A stretch of 8,133 bases of DNA from MGOM01 sp035455265 (GCA_035455265.1 DATIFK010000068.1:1-8133); one strand, 5' to 3'. Shown: positions 1 through 6,176, counted from the stretch's first letter. The notes: generated from the sequence alone by a model not told the origin. Translations and numbers: made by a program.

Positions 1-299
1 CCTTCTACCGGAAGCTGATCGCCCTGCGCCGCGAGTCGGCCGCGCTGCGGGCCGGGTCCCTGGTGAACCTGACGGCGCGCCCTCGTCACGGATGGGCGTA
101 CCTTCGGGAAGGGCCGGAGGGTCGTGCCCTGGTGGCGCTCAATTTCGGCGATCGGCCAGAAGAGTTGCAGCTCGATCGGGCCGTCGGCGGGCGGTGGGAG
201 TTGGCGCTATCGTCCGCGCCGCGTACACCGGCAGGCCTCGAGGATGATCGCCTTCGACTGGCGCCCTTCGAGGCCGCGGTGTTCCTCCAGGGGGAATGA
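1..299 (+). CDS. GH13 alpha-glucosidase/amylase-type glycosidase, C-terminal end (partial)
   Basis: This is the 3' end of a gene entering from the left edge; codons are in phase from base 3 and the TGA stop is at 297-299. About 98 residues are visible. They open with FYRKLIALRRESAALRAGS, the helix and linker typical of the end of the catalytic barrel in GH13 enzymes (alpha-glucosidase, oligo-1,6-glucosidase and trehalose synthase-like). A small all-beta C-terminal domain follows, with the family-typical strand LVALNFGD and a closing hydrophobic strand ending AAVFLQ. GH13 enzymes hydrolyse or transfer alpha-linked glucosides. The catalytic residues lie outside the window, so the exact substrate cannot be judged. 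The gene converges on the cytochrome gene across a gap of about 200 bp. The family call is fairly secure; the specific activity is unknown. Confidence 0.85.
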   Translation, partial: FYRKLIALRRESAALRAGSLVNLTARPRHGWAYLREGPEGRALVALNFGDRPEELQLDRAVGGRWELALSSAPRTPAGLEDDRLRLAPFEAAVFLQGE

Positions 300-303
300 C
301 GCG

Positions 304-376
304 TGGGAGCGAAGAGCACCTGTCCCGACCACAGCGAGGGATGCCTTGCTCCTACACCTCTCGAACATCGCTCCCA
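304..376. repeat. Inverted repeat with 9-bp perfect arms in convergent gap
   Basis: TGGGAGCGA at 304-312 is matched by its exact reverse complement TCGCTCCCA at 368-376, with 55 bases between. It starts just after the glycosidase stop codon. The loop is long and no T-run follows, so this is not a textbook intrinsic terminator, though it could fold in RNA. Further on in the same gap are a short GC stem (384-388 with 393-397, loop ATAA) and the 12-bp perfect palindrome TTCCTCGAGGAA at 425-436. Function is unknown. Confidence 0.5.
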
Positions 377-459
377 TAGGTGCCGCGCATAAGCGCGCAG
401 GGAAGCCGTAGGGGCGAGTATCCGTTCCTCGAGGAAAGAGCCGGGAGTTGAGTGGGAGG

Positions 460-501
460 GAGCTGGAAGCTTGGAGCTGGGGGCTGGCAGCTGACAGCAG
501 C
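460..501. repeat. Degenerate 7-bp tandem repeat array (consensus NRGCTGR), six copies
   Basis: Six contiguous 7-base units run from 460 to 501. Four match NRGCTGR fully (for example GAGCTGG at 460-466 and 474-480, CAGCTGA at 488-494), one has a single mismatch and the last has two. The array runs up to the stop codon of the minus-strand cytochrome gene (501-503). The same repeat family reappears at 6163-6176 and 6227-6261. It resembles in style the short tandemly repeated heptanucleotides known from cyanobacteria; any relation is an inference. Confidence 0.6.
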
Positions 502-1205
502 TATTTCCCCGCCAGCTGCAACGGGCCGTGCCCGGCTTCCTCGTGGCATCGGACGCAGGCCGGATAGACGATGTTGACCAGGTCCAGGTAGGCGGTGCGT
601 TCCGAGCCCTCGACGCGGATGTGGGCTCGGTGACAGTCGACGCACACCACGGTCGTCTGGCTCGGCATCAGCTCGAGCGGCGCCTGCGGCAGGTCGACCG
701 GCCGCGTCAGCTTCCCGCCGTTCCTCCACGCCCGATAGGCATCGGGGAGCATGTTGTGAAAGTGATTGTTGAACCCGACTTCGAGCAGCGATGGCGTATG
801 GCACTTGACGCACGCGCCCGTCAGCAGGAAGGGCACCACCAGCTCCGTCTTTTCGATCGTCGGGTCGGATTGCCCGGTCAGCCAGATGAATGTGTCGCGG
901 GCGCCCAGGGTCAGCGCGGTCACGCGGTGGAACAGCTTCTCATCACCGCGATGGCAATCGATACAGCGGAAGCCGTTGTCGTTGCCGTAGTGGGCGCTGC
1001 TCAGGTCCTGGTACGGACCGGCCGAGCCCACCGACACCTGCGCCCGATCGTAGTAGGTGACTTCCGGGACGGTGTGGCACGAGGCGCAGAACGGATCGCT
1101 TTCCTCGAAATGGGAAACCGTCAGCCCCGCCGCCAGGGCGAGCACAATGGCGCTGCCGGCCGCGAGGGCGGCCAGGCGGAGCCAGAGCCTGCCACGCCGC
1201 GCCAT
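501..1205 (-). CDS. Membrane-anchored pentaheme cytochrome c, NapC/NirT-like
   Basis: The protein has 234 residues. A short basic N-terminus (MARRGR) is followed by one hydrophobic segment at about residues 8-30, which probably stays as a membrane anchor with the rest outside the cytoplasm. Five CxxCH heme c motifs are visible: CASCH 40-44, CIDCH 81-85, CVKCH 132-136, CVDCH 188-192 and CVRCH 217-221. Other histidines (H72, H93, H148, H150, H195, H226) could be distal ligands. The single anchor and the spacing of the first motifs fit the NapC/NirT/NrfH group, which takes electrons from quinol and passes them to extracytoplasmic enzymes. NapC and NrfH usually carry four hemes, so five is a variation. 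The ATG lies 4 bases after the stop of the upstream molybdoenzyme gene and has no strong Shine-Dalgarno sequence, which suggests translational coupling. It is very likely the redox partner of that enzyme; the direction of electron flow is not shown by sequence. Confidence 0.92.
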   Translation of the reverse strand: MARRGRLWLRLAALAAGSAIVLALAAGLTVSHFEESDPFCASCHTVPEVTYYDRAQVSVGSAGPYQDLSSAHYGNDNGFRCIDCHRGDEKLFHRVTALTLGARDTFIWLTGQSDPTIEKTELVVPFLLTGACVKCHTPSLLEVGFNNHFHNMLPDAYRAWRNGGKLTRPVDLPQAPLELMPSQTTVVCVDCHRAHIRVEGSERTAYLDLVNIVYPACVRCHEEAGHGPLQLAGK

Positions 1206-1209
1206 CCGG

Positions 1210-2250
1210 TCAGACCGCCGTCACCACAATGGCGTGAATGTCGTCGGTGCCGGCCGGGAACGAAGACGACAGGATCGAGTTGCCTTCGGAGCTCTGCGTG
1301 AACCCGTCGGAGTCGGTTGCCCGCACGGACACCTTGTGGCTGCCCGACGTCGCCGGCCACATGAACGACCACTGCGTCCAGACCAGGGACGAGGGATCCT
1401 GGAGCAGCTCGGCCTCCATCCACTCGCCGTCCTCGATGCGGACCTCGACGCGGGTGATCCGCCGCAATCCGGCGAACGCCACTCCGTAGACCGGCACCGG
1501 CCCGACCGGGACGTGCCCCAGATTCTCCGGCTGCCGGATGATGGAGTTGGTCTGCACCGAAGCGACATCCGACCAGCCGCGTGCCTCCCAGAACCCCCCT
1601 TGTGCATAGTCGATGAACTCAATCTCGCGAATCCACTTGGGCATCTTCTGCCCGTACAGGCCGGGCATCAAGATCCTCAAAGGAAAACCGTGCTCGGGGG
1701 GCAGCGGCTCCCCGTTCATCTCGTAGGCGAGCATAACTCCCGGCTGCGTGATCCATTTGAGCTCGACGCTGGTGGAGTAGTCATCCTCGGCTTCGAAGCG
1801 CGCCCGGATCGCGCCGGGTTGGATCCCCACCCGGTCCCACAAGGCGGCCGCCTCCATCCCGCCCCACACGACATTGCCGATGAGCGGCCCCCCGACCGGG
1901 TTGCCGATGCACTCGAGGGTTCTCATCGAATCGATCTTGGGGTAGGCGCGCACGTCGGCGAGAGTCAGAGTCGCCTCCTGATCAACCAGCCCGTGTACGC
2001 GCAGGCGCCAGGCCTCGCCGTCGACCCGAGGCGTCAGGTCATAGGATTGGACGTAGAGTTCACCCGTCGGCGTCACCAGGATTTCTGTGGGTGGCGTCGC
2101 GGCGGCGAGCGAGGGTTGCGAAGACGGCTTGAGCGTCGGCTGCCCCGCTGTCGTGGGCAGACCCCGAGTGGGCACCTGGCAACCCGTTGCCAGAGCCAGC
2201 CCGGCCGCGCCAGCAACCTTCAAGAACACCCTTCGGCTGACCGCTGCCAC
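1210..2250 (-). CDS. Tat-exported molybdopterin oxidoreductase, sulfite oxidase family
   Basis: With the GTG start at 2250 the protein has 346 residues. GGAGGG lies on the minus strand at 2263-2258, 7 bases before this GTG, an ideal spacing. An in-frame ATG at 2265 would add five residues but lies inside that ribosome site, so I prefer the GTG. The N-terminus has a twin-arginine motif (SRRVFLK, 5-11), a hydrophobic stretch and a possible lipobox cysteine at C24 (ATGC), suggesting a Tat lipoprotein. The molybdopterin domain spans about 60-225: C114 in TLECIGN is the expected Mo ligand, followed by GNVVWGG, the family motif PLRILMPGLYGQKMPKWI (190-207) and GFWEARGWS. The C-terminal part (about 235-346; RITRVEVRIEDGEW) is the beta-sandwich dimerisation domain seen in sulfite oxidases and dehydrogenases and absent from MsrP/YedY. 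Oxidation of sulfite or a related oxyanion is plausible, but the substrate is not provable. It is co-transcribed with the downstream cytochrome. Confidence 0.92.
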   Translation of the reverse strand: MAAVSRRVFLKVAGAAGLALATGCQVPTRGLPTTAGQPTLKPSSQPSLAAATPPTEILVTPTGELYVQSYDLTPRVDGEAWRLRVHGLVDQEATLTLADVRAYPKIDSMRTLECIGNPVGGPLIGNVVWGGMEAAALWDRVGIQPGAIRARFEAEDDYSTSVELKWITQPGVMLAYEMNGEPLPPEHGFPLRILMPGLYGQKMPKWIREIEFIDYAQGGFWEARGWSDVASVQTNSIIRQPENLGHVPVGPVPVYGVAFAGLRRITRVEVRIEDGEWMEAELLQDPSSLVWTQWSFMWPATSGSHKVSVRATDSDGFTQSSEGNSILSSSFPAGTDDIHAIVVTAV

Positions 2251-2277
2251 GCTTCTACCCTCCATCCGGCGCAGACG

Positions 2278-2283
2278 ATTCTA
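2278..2283 (-). promoter_or_regulatory. Candidate -10 box for the molybdoenzyme-cytochrome unit
   Basis: On the minus strand this reads TAGAAT, five of six matches to TATAAT. Transcription would begin near 2271, only about 6 bases before the ATG at 2265 but about 21 bases before the preferred GTG at 2250, leaving room for the GGAGGG ribosome site. No good -35 box is visible at the usual distance (around 2301-2306), so the promoter may need an activator or a non-housekeeping sigma factor. Confidence 0.35.
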
Positions 2284-2286
2284 ACC

Positions 2287-2308
2287 TATCCAGACGACCT
2301 CCTGGATA
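2287..2308. promoter_or_regulatory. Inverted repeat, operator candidate for minus-strand promoter
   Basis: TATCCAG at 2287-2293 and CTGGATA at 2302-2308 are perfect 7-bp inverted arms around 8 bases. Centred near 2297.5, the dyad covers the -35 region of the candidate minus-strand promoter. The size and spacing suit a dimeric transcription factor. No regulator gene lies in the window and binding is an inference. Confidence 0.4.
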
Positions 2309-2340
2309 AGACCGACCTTAATAGTCGGGCGCGCCGGCCG

Positions 2341-2368
2341 GCCTGGCGGATCACGCGAGGCGCCAGGC
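2341..2368. promoter_or_regulatory. Inverted repeat upstream of the plus-strand unit
   Basis: GCCTGGCG at 2341-2348 and CGCCAGGC at 2361-2368 are perfect 8-bp inverted arms around 12 bases. The right arm overlaps the place where a -35 element for the TATACT box at 2389-2394 would fall. It could be an operator or simply a GC-rich hairpin. Its sequence is unrelated to the dyad at 2287-2308. Confidence 0.4.
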
Positions 2369-2388
2369 GGCTCCGACCCGCGCTCGCC

Positions 2389-2394
2389 TATACT
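2389..2394 (+). promoter_or_regulatory. Candidate -10 box giving a leaderless acyltransferase mRNA
   Basis: TATACT (five of six matches to TATAAT) sits 7 bases before the GTG start at 2402. A transcript starting at the usual distance would begin at or next to that GTG, and no Shine-Dalgarno sequence can be seen before it. Both facts favour a leaderless message. There is no recognisable -35 element 17 bases upstream. Confidence 0.5.
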
Positions 2395-2401
2395 TGGGCC
2401 C

Positions 2402-3148
2402 GTGCCGCGCTACCCGTTTCTTACCCTATCCACCGTCGCCCTGGCGGCGCGCGTCGTTGCCGGCCAGCGGCGCAGCTTCCAACGCGATGCCCGTCTTCTG
2501 ATCGCCGGCCTGCGGCCTCGTCTTCGGGTGGACGGCCGCCTTCCCGACCTGGGCGGATCCGGTTGGGTACTCTTGACAAATCACTTTTCGCGACCGGGCT
2601 TCCGCGCCTGGTGGATTCCAATTGCCGTGTCCTCCGTCGTGCCGCGCGAGGTTCACTGGATCTCGACCTCCGCCCTGACCTACCCCGACGGGTGGCGCAG
2701 CACCTGGCTCACGCCTCTCAGCCGATTCGCCCTGCGGCGGATCGAACGCTGCTACGGATTCACCCGGATGCCGCCGATGCCTCCGCGCCCGCAGGATGTG
2801 GAAGCCCGGGCGACAGCGGTGCGGAGCGTCCTGGGCTTCGTCGATCGGACGCCGCAGCCGATCTTGGGCCTGGCCCCGGAGGGGGCGGACGCGCCCGGCG
2901 GAGTCCTGCAGCGCCTGTGGCCGGGCGCCGGACGATTCCTGCTTCACCTCGCCGAGCGCGGCCTACGCTTCCTTCCCATCGGCGTTTTCGAGCGCGACGA
3001 CCGAGTGTGCCTTCAGATCGGCGAGCCCTTCACCATCCATCGGCCGGCCGCTACCGCGCCCGAGGCTCGCGATGCCGCCGCGGCCGACGCCGCCCTGCGC
3101 CCGCTGGCCGCCTGCCTGCCGCCCCAGCTGCGCGGTGCTTTTGCCTGA
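2402..3148 (+). CDS. PlsC-like (lysophospholipid acyltransferase family) protein, divergent
   Basis: The protein has 248 residues from a GTG start; no other usable upstream start is seen. The order of features follows the PlsC/LPLAT acyltransferase fold. A hydrophobic strand WVLLTNHFSRPGF (55-67) carries the NH of motif I. LGLAPEG (155-161) corresponds to the FPEG-type motif III. GAGRFLLHLAERGLRFLPIGVF (175-196 region) matches the helix-strand leading to motif IV, and VCLQIGEPF (202-210) is the usual late strand. In active PlsC enzymes motif I is NHxxxxD; here the aspartate position holds glycine (G66). The catalytic His-Asp pair is therefore incomplete, and the protein may be an atypical or non-acyltransferase member. 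Family members acylate lysophospholipids or glycerol phosphate at the inner membrane. It heads a three-gene unit, with the next start 12 bases after its stop. Fold assignment is moderate; activity is uncertain. Confidence 0.65.
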   Translation: MPRYPFLTLSTVALAARVVAGQRRSFQRDARLLIAGLRPRLRVDGRLPDLGGSGWVLLTNHFSRPGFRAWWIPIAVSSVVPREVHWISTSALTYPDGWRSTWLTPLSRFALRRIERCYGFTRMPPMPPRPQDVEARATAVRSVLGFVDRTPQPILGLAPEGADAPGGVLQRLWPGAGRFLLHLAERGLRFLPIGVFERDDRVCLQIGEPFTIHRPAATAPEARDAAAADAALRPLAACLPPQLRGAFA

Positions 3149-3160
3149 CGGAGATCCCAC

Positions 3161-4426
3161 GTGAAGTCGACACGCCCTCTCGACCTGTTCGCCGTCAACG
3201 CCTACTGGCCCGGCATCGCTTTCCTGTGGAACAGCCTCCATCTGATCGTGCTGCCTGCCCTGCTGTTGACGATGGTCGATCCGGCGCGCAAGAACACCGC
3301 GCTCGGTTTGTTGACCTTCGCCGGCCTGGTCCTGGCGACGGTGATCCAGCCGCTGGCCGGCGCCGCCAGCGACGGATGGATGTCGCGTTTCGGCCGCCGT
3401 CGTCCGTGGATGATCTTCGGCACCGCTCTCGACATCGTCTTCCTGATGGTCCTCGCCGCGGCGCGCGACCTGCCCACGCTGGCGCTGGGCTATCTCGGCT
3501 TGCAGCTGTCGTCGAACCTCGCCCACGGGCCGGCGCAAGGGCTGATGCACGATCGGGTGCCCCCGGGCCAGATGGGCCGCGCCAGCGGCATCAAGAACTT
3601 GCTCGATATGAGCGGCCTGGTGATGTCATCGCTGCTCGTCGGCCGTCTGATCTCGCCCACCGATCCCGACCCGTCACGCGCCATGGCGTGGATCGCCGCC
3701 GTCCTCGTCGCCGGATTGCTGATCATCATGTTCACGGTCCGAGAGGATTCCTCACCGGCCAGCCGCCTCGGCCTGGGGGCGCGCCTTCGATCCGCCATCC
3801 AGGTGGACCTGCGCGCCACTCCTGCGTTCTGGCGCCTGATCGCCGGCCGTTTTGTCTTCCTGTTGAGCGTCTACCCGATCCAGGCCTTCGCCCAGTACTA
3901 CGTGCGCGATCGGTTGAACGCTCCGAATCCGGTCGAGCTGACGGGCAACCTGATGGCGGCCATCGTCCTATCCCTGATCGCCTTCTCGGTGCTGGGCGGT
4001 TACCTGGTGGACCGCTTGGGCCGCCGACGCATGCACTTCGTCGCCGCCGCGCTCGTCGCCGTCGGCGGCCTGCTGATGCTGCCGGTCCGAACGCCGGGAT
4101 TGGTTCTCGTCTTCGGCAGCATCGTCGGCGCCGGGATCGGTGTGTTCCTCACCGCCAATTGGGCCCTGGCGAACGACCTTTCACCCCGCGGCGAAGCCGG
4201 CAAGTACCTTGGACTCACCAACATCGCCACGGCGGGCGCCGGGGCCACCAGCCGTCTGGCCGGACCCGTGATCGACGGACTCAACCTGGCGGCGCCGGGT
4301 CAATTCCTCGGATATTCGGCCCTCTTCCTTGGTGCCGCCGTCCTCGCCGCCGCCAGCCTGCTGGCGCTGCGCGGCTTGCCGGACTCGCCCGCCGCCCCCG
4401 CGACCGCATCCCCGGATCCATCCTGA
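3161..4426 (+). CDS. MFS transporter
   Basis: The protein has 421 residues with a GTG start; GGAG at 3150-3153 sits 7 bases upstream, supporting it. About twelve hydrophobic segments are spread over two halves separated by a polar loop near residues 193-222. The first half carries the MFS loop 2-3 signature GAASDGWMSRFGRRRPW (67-83) and the second a copy, GGYLVDRLGRRRM (279-291). The conserved stretches around GPAQGLMHD (123-131) and GVFLTANWALANDL (327-340) recall the SLC45/glycoside-cation symporter type of MFS proteins, which often move sugars, but the substrate cannot be read from sequence. It lies between the PlsC-like gene (12-base gap) and the formiminotransferase-cyclodeaminase gene (7-base gap) and is presumably co-transcribed with both. 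A link to histidine, formiminoglutamate or folate transport is possible from position alone and remains speculative. Confidence 0.88.
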   Translation: MKSTRPLDLFAVNAYWPGIAFLWNSLHLIVLPALLLTMVDPARKNTALGLLTFAGLVLATVIQPLAGAASDGWMSRFGRRRPWMIFGTALDIVFLMVLAAARDLPTLALGYLGLQLSSNLAHGPAQGLMHDRVPPGQMGRASGIKNLLDMSGLVMSSLLVGRLISPTDPDPSRAMAWIAAVLVAGLLIIMFTVREDSSPASRLGLGARLRSAIQVDLRATPAFWRLIAGRFVFLLSVYPIQAFAQYYVRDRLNAPNPVELTGNLMAAIVLSLIAFSVLGGYLVDRLGRRRMHFVAAALVAVGGLLMLPVRTPGLVLVFGSIVGAGIGVFLTANWALANDLSPRGEAGKYLGLTNIATAGAGATSRLAGPVIDGLNLAAPGQFLGYSALFLGAAVLAAASLLALRGLPDSPAAPATASPDPS

Positions 4427-4433
4427 GGCCCGC

Positions 4434-5993
4434 ATGCCCACACCTCTCGTCGAATGCATCCCCAATTTCTCGGAGGGCCGACGCCCAGCGGTGATCGACT
4501 CGATTCGATCCGCCATTGCCGCCGTCCCCGGCGTCCTGGTCCTCGATCTCCACAGCGACGCCGATCACAATCGATCGGTCATCACCTTCGCCGGGCCCCC
4601 GGGGCCGGTCGCCGAGGCGGCCTTCGCCGCCATCGCCCGCGCCGCCGAGCTCATCGATCTCGACCATCACTCCGGCGAGCATCCGCGCATCGGCGCCACC
4701 GACGTCGTGCCCTTCGTGCCGTTGGCGGACGTGTCGATGGACGAATGCATTCGCCTGGCGCGCGACCTCGGTCGCCGCGTCGGCGAAGAGTTGGGGATCC
4801 CCGTCTATCTGTACGAGGCGGCCGCCTCGCAGCCGGAGCGGAGGAACCTGGAGACGCATCGCCGCGGCCAATACGAAGGGCTCCGCCAATCAATCGCCGA
4901 GGACCCTGACCGCCAGCCCGATTTCGGCCCGCGGCGCCTCGGCAAAGCCGGCGCAACCGTCATCGGTGCCCGCGTTCCTCTGATCGCCTTCAACGTCTAC
5001 CTGGACACGTCGGAGGTTCGCATGGCTAAGGAAGTGGCCCGCGCCGTGCGCGCCTCGTCCGGCGGTATGCCCTTCGTCAAGGCGCTCGGCCTCGAGGTCG
5101 AAGGCCTCGCCCAGGTGTCGATGAATTTGACGGACTACACCCAGACGCCGCTGGCTGCCGTGGTCGAACGCGTGCGCCAGGAGGCCGCTCGCCGAGGGGC
5201 TGGCATTCGCAAGTCGGAACTCGTCGGCCTCATCCCGCAGGCGGCCCTGACGGGCGCGGCCGCGCACTACCTGCAACTGGAAGGCTTCCGAGCCGAGCAG
5301 ATTCTTGAAGTCCGACTGCAGGCGGCGCGCCAGGCTGCCTCCGACGAGGGCCTGCTCGAGCGACTGTCCCAGGCGACGCCCTCGCCCGGCGGCGGCTCGG
5401 CGGCGGCCTTCGCCGGCGCGATGGCGGCGGCGCTGGTCGGGATGGTGGCACGGCTGACGGTGGGCAAGAAGAAGTACGCCGAGGTCGAGCCGCGCATGAT
5501 CGCCATCGCCGACGAAGCCGACCGGCTGCGCGTGTCGCTGCAATCGGCGGTCGAAGACGACGCGCGCGCCTTCGACAAGGTGATGGAGGCTACCCGCCTC
5601 CCGAAGGAGACGGAGGCGCAATCAGCGTTGCGCCGGGAACGGATCGAGCAGGCGACGCACCACGCCGCCGAGGTCCCCCTGCGGACGGCGGAGGTGGCGG
5701 CGCACATCCTCGAGCTGGCGGCCGAGGTCGCCCGCCTCGGAAACGTCAACGCCCTGAGCGACTCGGCCTCGGCGGCGCTCTTGGCCGTGGCTTGTTTCCA
5801 GGCGGCGTCGCTCAATGTCCGGGTGAACGCCCAGGCCGTCGCCGACCGGGAGGCGGCGCGCCGATGGGAAGATGCCCTCACCCCGGCCAAAGCCCGCGCC
5901 GCCGCGGCGGAAGCCTCGTTGCATCAGGCGCTGGACTCACGCGGCAAGCTGTCACTCGGGACCATAAGTCGCCCTGAGCGCAGCGAGCCCTGA
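4434..5993 (+). CDS. ftcD: Bifunctional glutamate formimidoyltransferase / formimidoyltetrahydrofolate cyclodeaminase
   Basis: The protein has 519 residues, close to the about 541 of mammalian FTCD. It moves the formimino group of formiminoglutamate, from histidine breakdown, to tetrahydrofolate, then releases ammonia to give methenyl-tetrahydrofolate in the cytoplasm. The transferase half (about 1-300) opens VECIPNFSEG and has GEHPRIGATDVVPF (81-94), where H83 aligns with catalytic His82 of the pig enzyme. It also has LIAFNVYL (183-190), VSMNLTDYTQTPL (228-240) and KSELVGLIP (260-268). The cyclodeaminase half (about 305-505) has TPSPGGGSAAAFAGAMAAAL (315-334) and NVNALSDSASAALLA (437-451). 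Both halves are intact, and fusion is less usual in bacteria than separate genes. The ATG at 4434 follows the transporter stop by 7 bases, with GAGG at 4425-4428 as ribosome site; an extension to 4329 would overlap the transporter gene and lacks family similarity. The last eight residues, SRPERSEP, and the stop come from the downstream repeat element. Confidence 0.95.
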   Translation: MPTPLVECIPNFSEGRRPAVIDSIRSAIAAVPGVLVLDLHSDADHNRSVITFAGPPGPVAEAAFAAIARAAELIDLDHHSGEHPRIGATDVVPFVPLADVSMDECIRLARDLGRRVGEELGIPVYLYEAAASQPERRNLETHRRGQYEGLRQSIAEDPDRQPDFGPRRLGKAGATVIGARVPLIAFNVYLDTSEVRMAKEVARAVRASSGGMPFVKALGLEVEGLAQVSMNLTDYTQTPLAAVVERVRQEAARRGAGIRKSELVGLIPQAALTGAAAHYLQLEGFRAEQILEVRLQAARQAASDEGLLERLSQATPSPGGGSAAAFAGAMAAALVGMVARLTVGKKKYAEVEPRMIAIADEADRLRVSLQSAVEDDARAFDKVMEATRLPKETEAQSALRRERIEQATHHAAEVPLRTAEVAAHILELAAEVARLGNVNALSDSASAALLAVACFQAASLNVRVNAQAVADREAARRWEDALTPAKARAAAAEASLHQALDSRGKLSLGTISRPERSEP

Positions 5994-6142
5994 GGGCACT
6001 CGAAGGGCCAGCGAAGTCGAAGCGCACTCCACATGGAGTCTCCGACGCCGGTTGCGCCCTTCGACTGCCCGTCTGGGCGCTGCGCGGCGGCGGGACCCTG
6101 CCCCGCCTCAGAAGAGGCATGGCCGCCTTCGCTCAGGGCGAC
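5968..6142. repeat. REP/MITE-like element with 13-bp perfect terminal inverted repeats
   Basis: GTCGCCCTGAGCG at 5968-5980 is the exact reverse complement of CGCTCAGGGCGAC at 6130-6142. Nested inside are TCGAAGGGC (6000-6008) with GCCCTTCGA (6056-6064), a hairpin ACTCCA-CA-TGGAGT (6026-6039), and a stem GCCTC-AGAA-GAGGC (6105-6118). Flanks show only a 2-base AA on both sides, too short to prove a target duplication. No protein is encoded. The motif style (CCTTCGA and CGCTCAGGGCGAC) looks like a dispersed extragenic repeat; copies elsewhere cannot be checked here. It could also act as a bidirectional terminator between two convergent genes. Confidence 0.65.
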
Positions 6143-6162
6143 AAGGTTGACTTGGCTGCGGA

Positions 6163-6176
6163 CGGTTGATGGCTGA
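6163..6176. repeat. Two-copy fragment of the 7-bp repeat family
   Basis: CGGTTGA (6163-6169) and TGGCTGA (6170-6176) are adjacent and match the NRGCTGR consensus with one and zero mismatches. They lie between the inverted-repeat element and the longer array at 6227-6261, separated from the latter by a GCGCA-rich stretch with four copies of that pentamer between 6201 and 6222. Confidence 0.35.

Noticed and set aside
300..500. Intrinsic terminator in the convergent gap
   Set aside because: Several inverted repeats exist, but none is a compact GC stem followed by a T-run on either strand.
460..501. CRISPR-like array
   Set aside because: The units are contiguous 7-mers with no spacers, so this is a short tandem repeat.
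528..1301. Plus-strand open frame of 257 codons opposite the cytochrome gene
   Set aside because: It is antisense to a gene with five clear heme motifs; its composition is that of a GC-rich shadow frame.
4329..4433. TTG-started N-terminal extension of ftcD
   Set aside because: The added residues are Pro/Arg/Cys-rich, overlap the transporter gene, and lie before the canonical MPTPLVECIPNFSEG start, which has its own ribosome site.
1057..4494. A very long open frame (1145 codons, plus strand)
   Set aside because: It runs antisense or out of phase across four well-recognised genes, is full of Arg, Pro, Gly and Ala as expected from shifted frames in GC-rich DNA, and shows no family motif.
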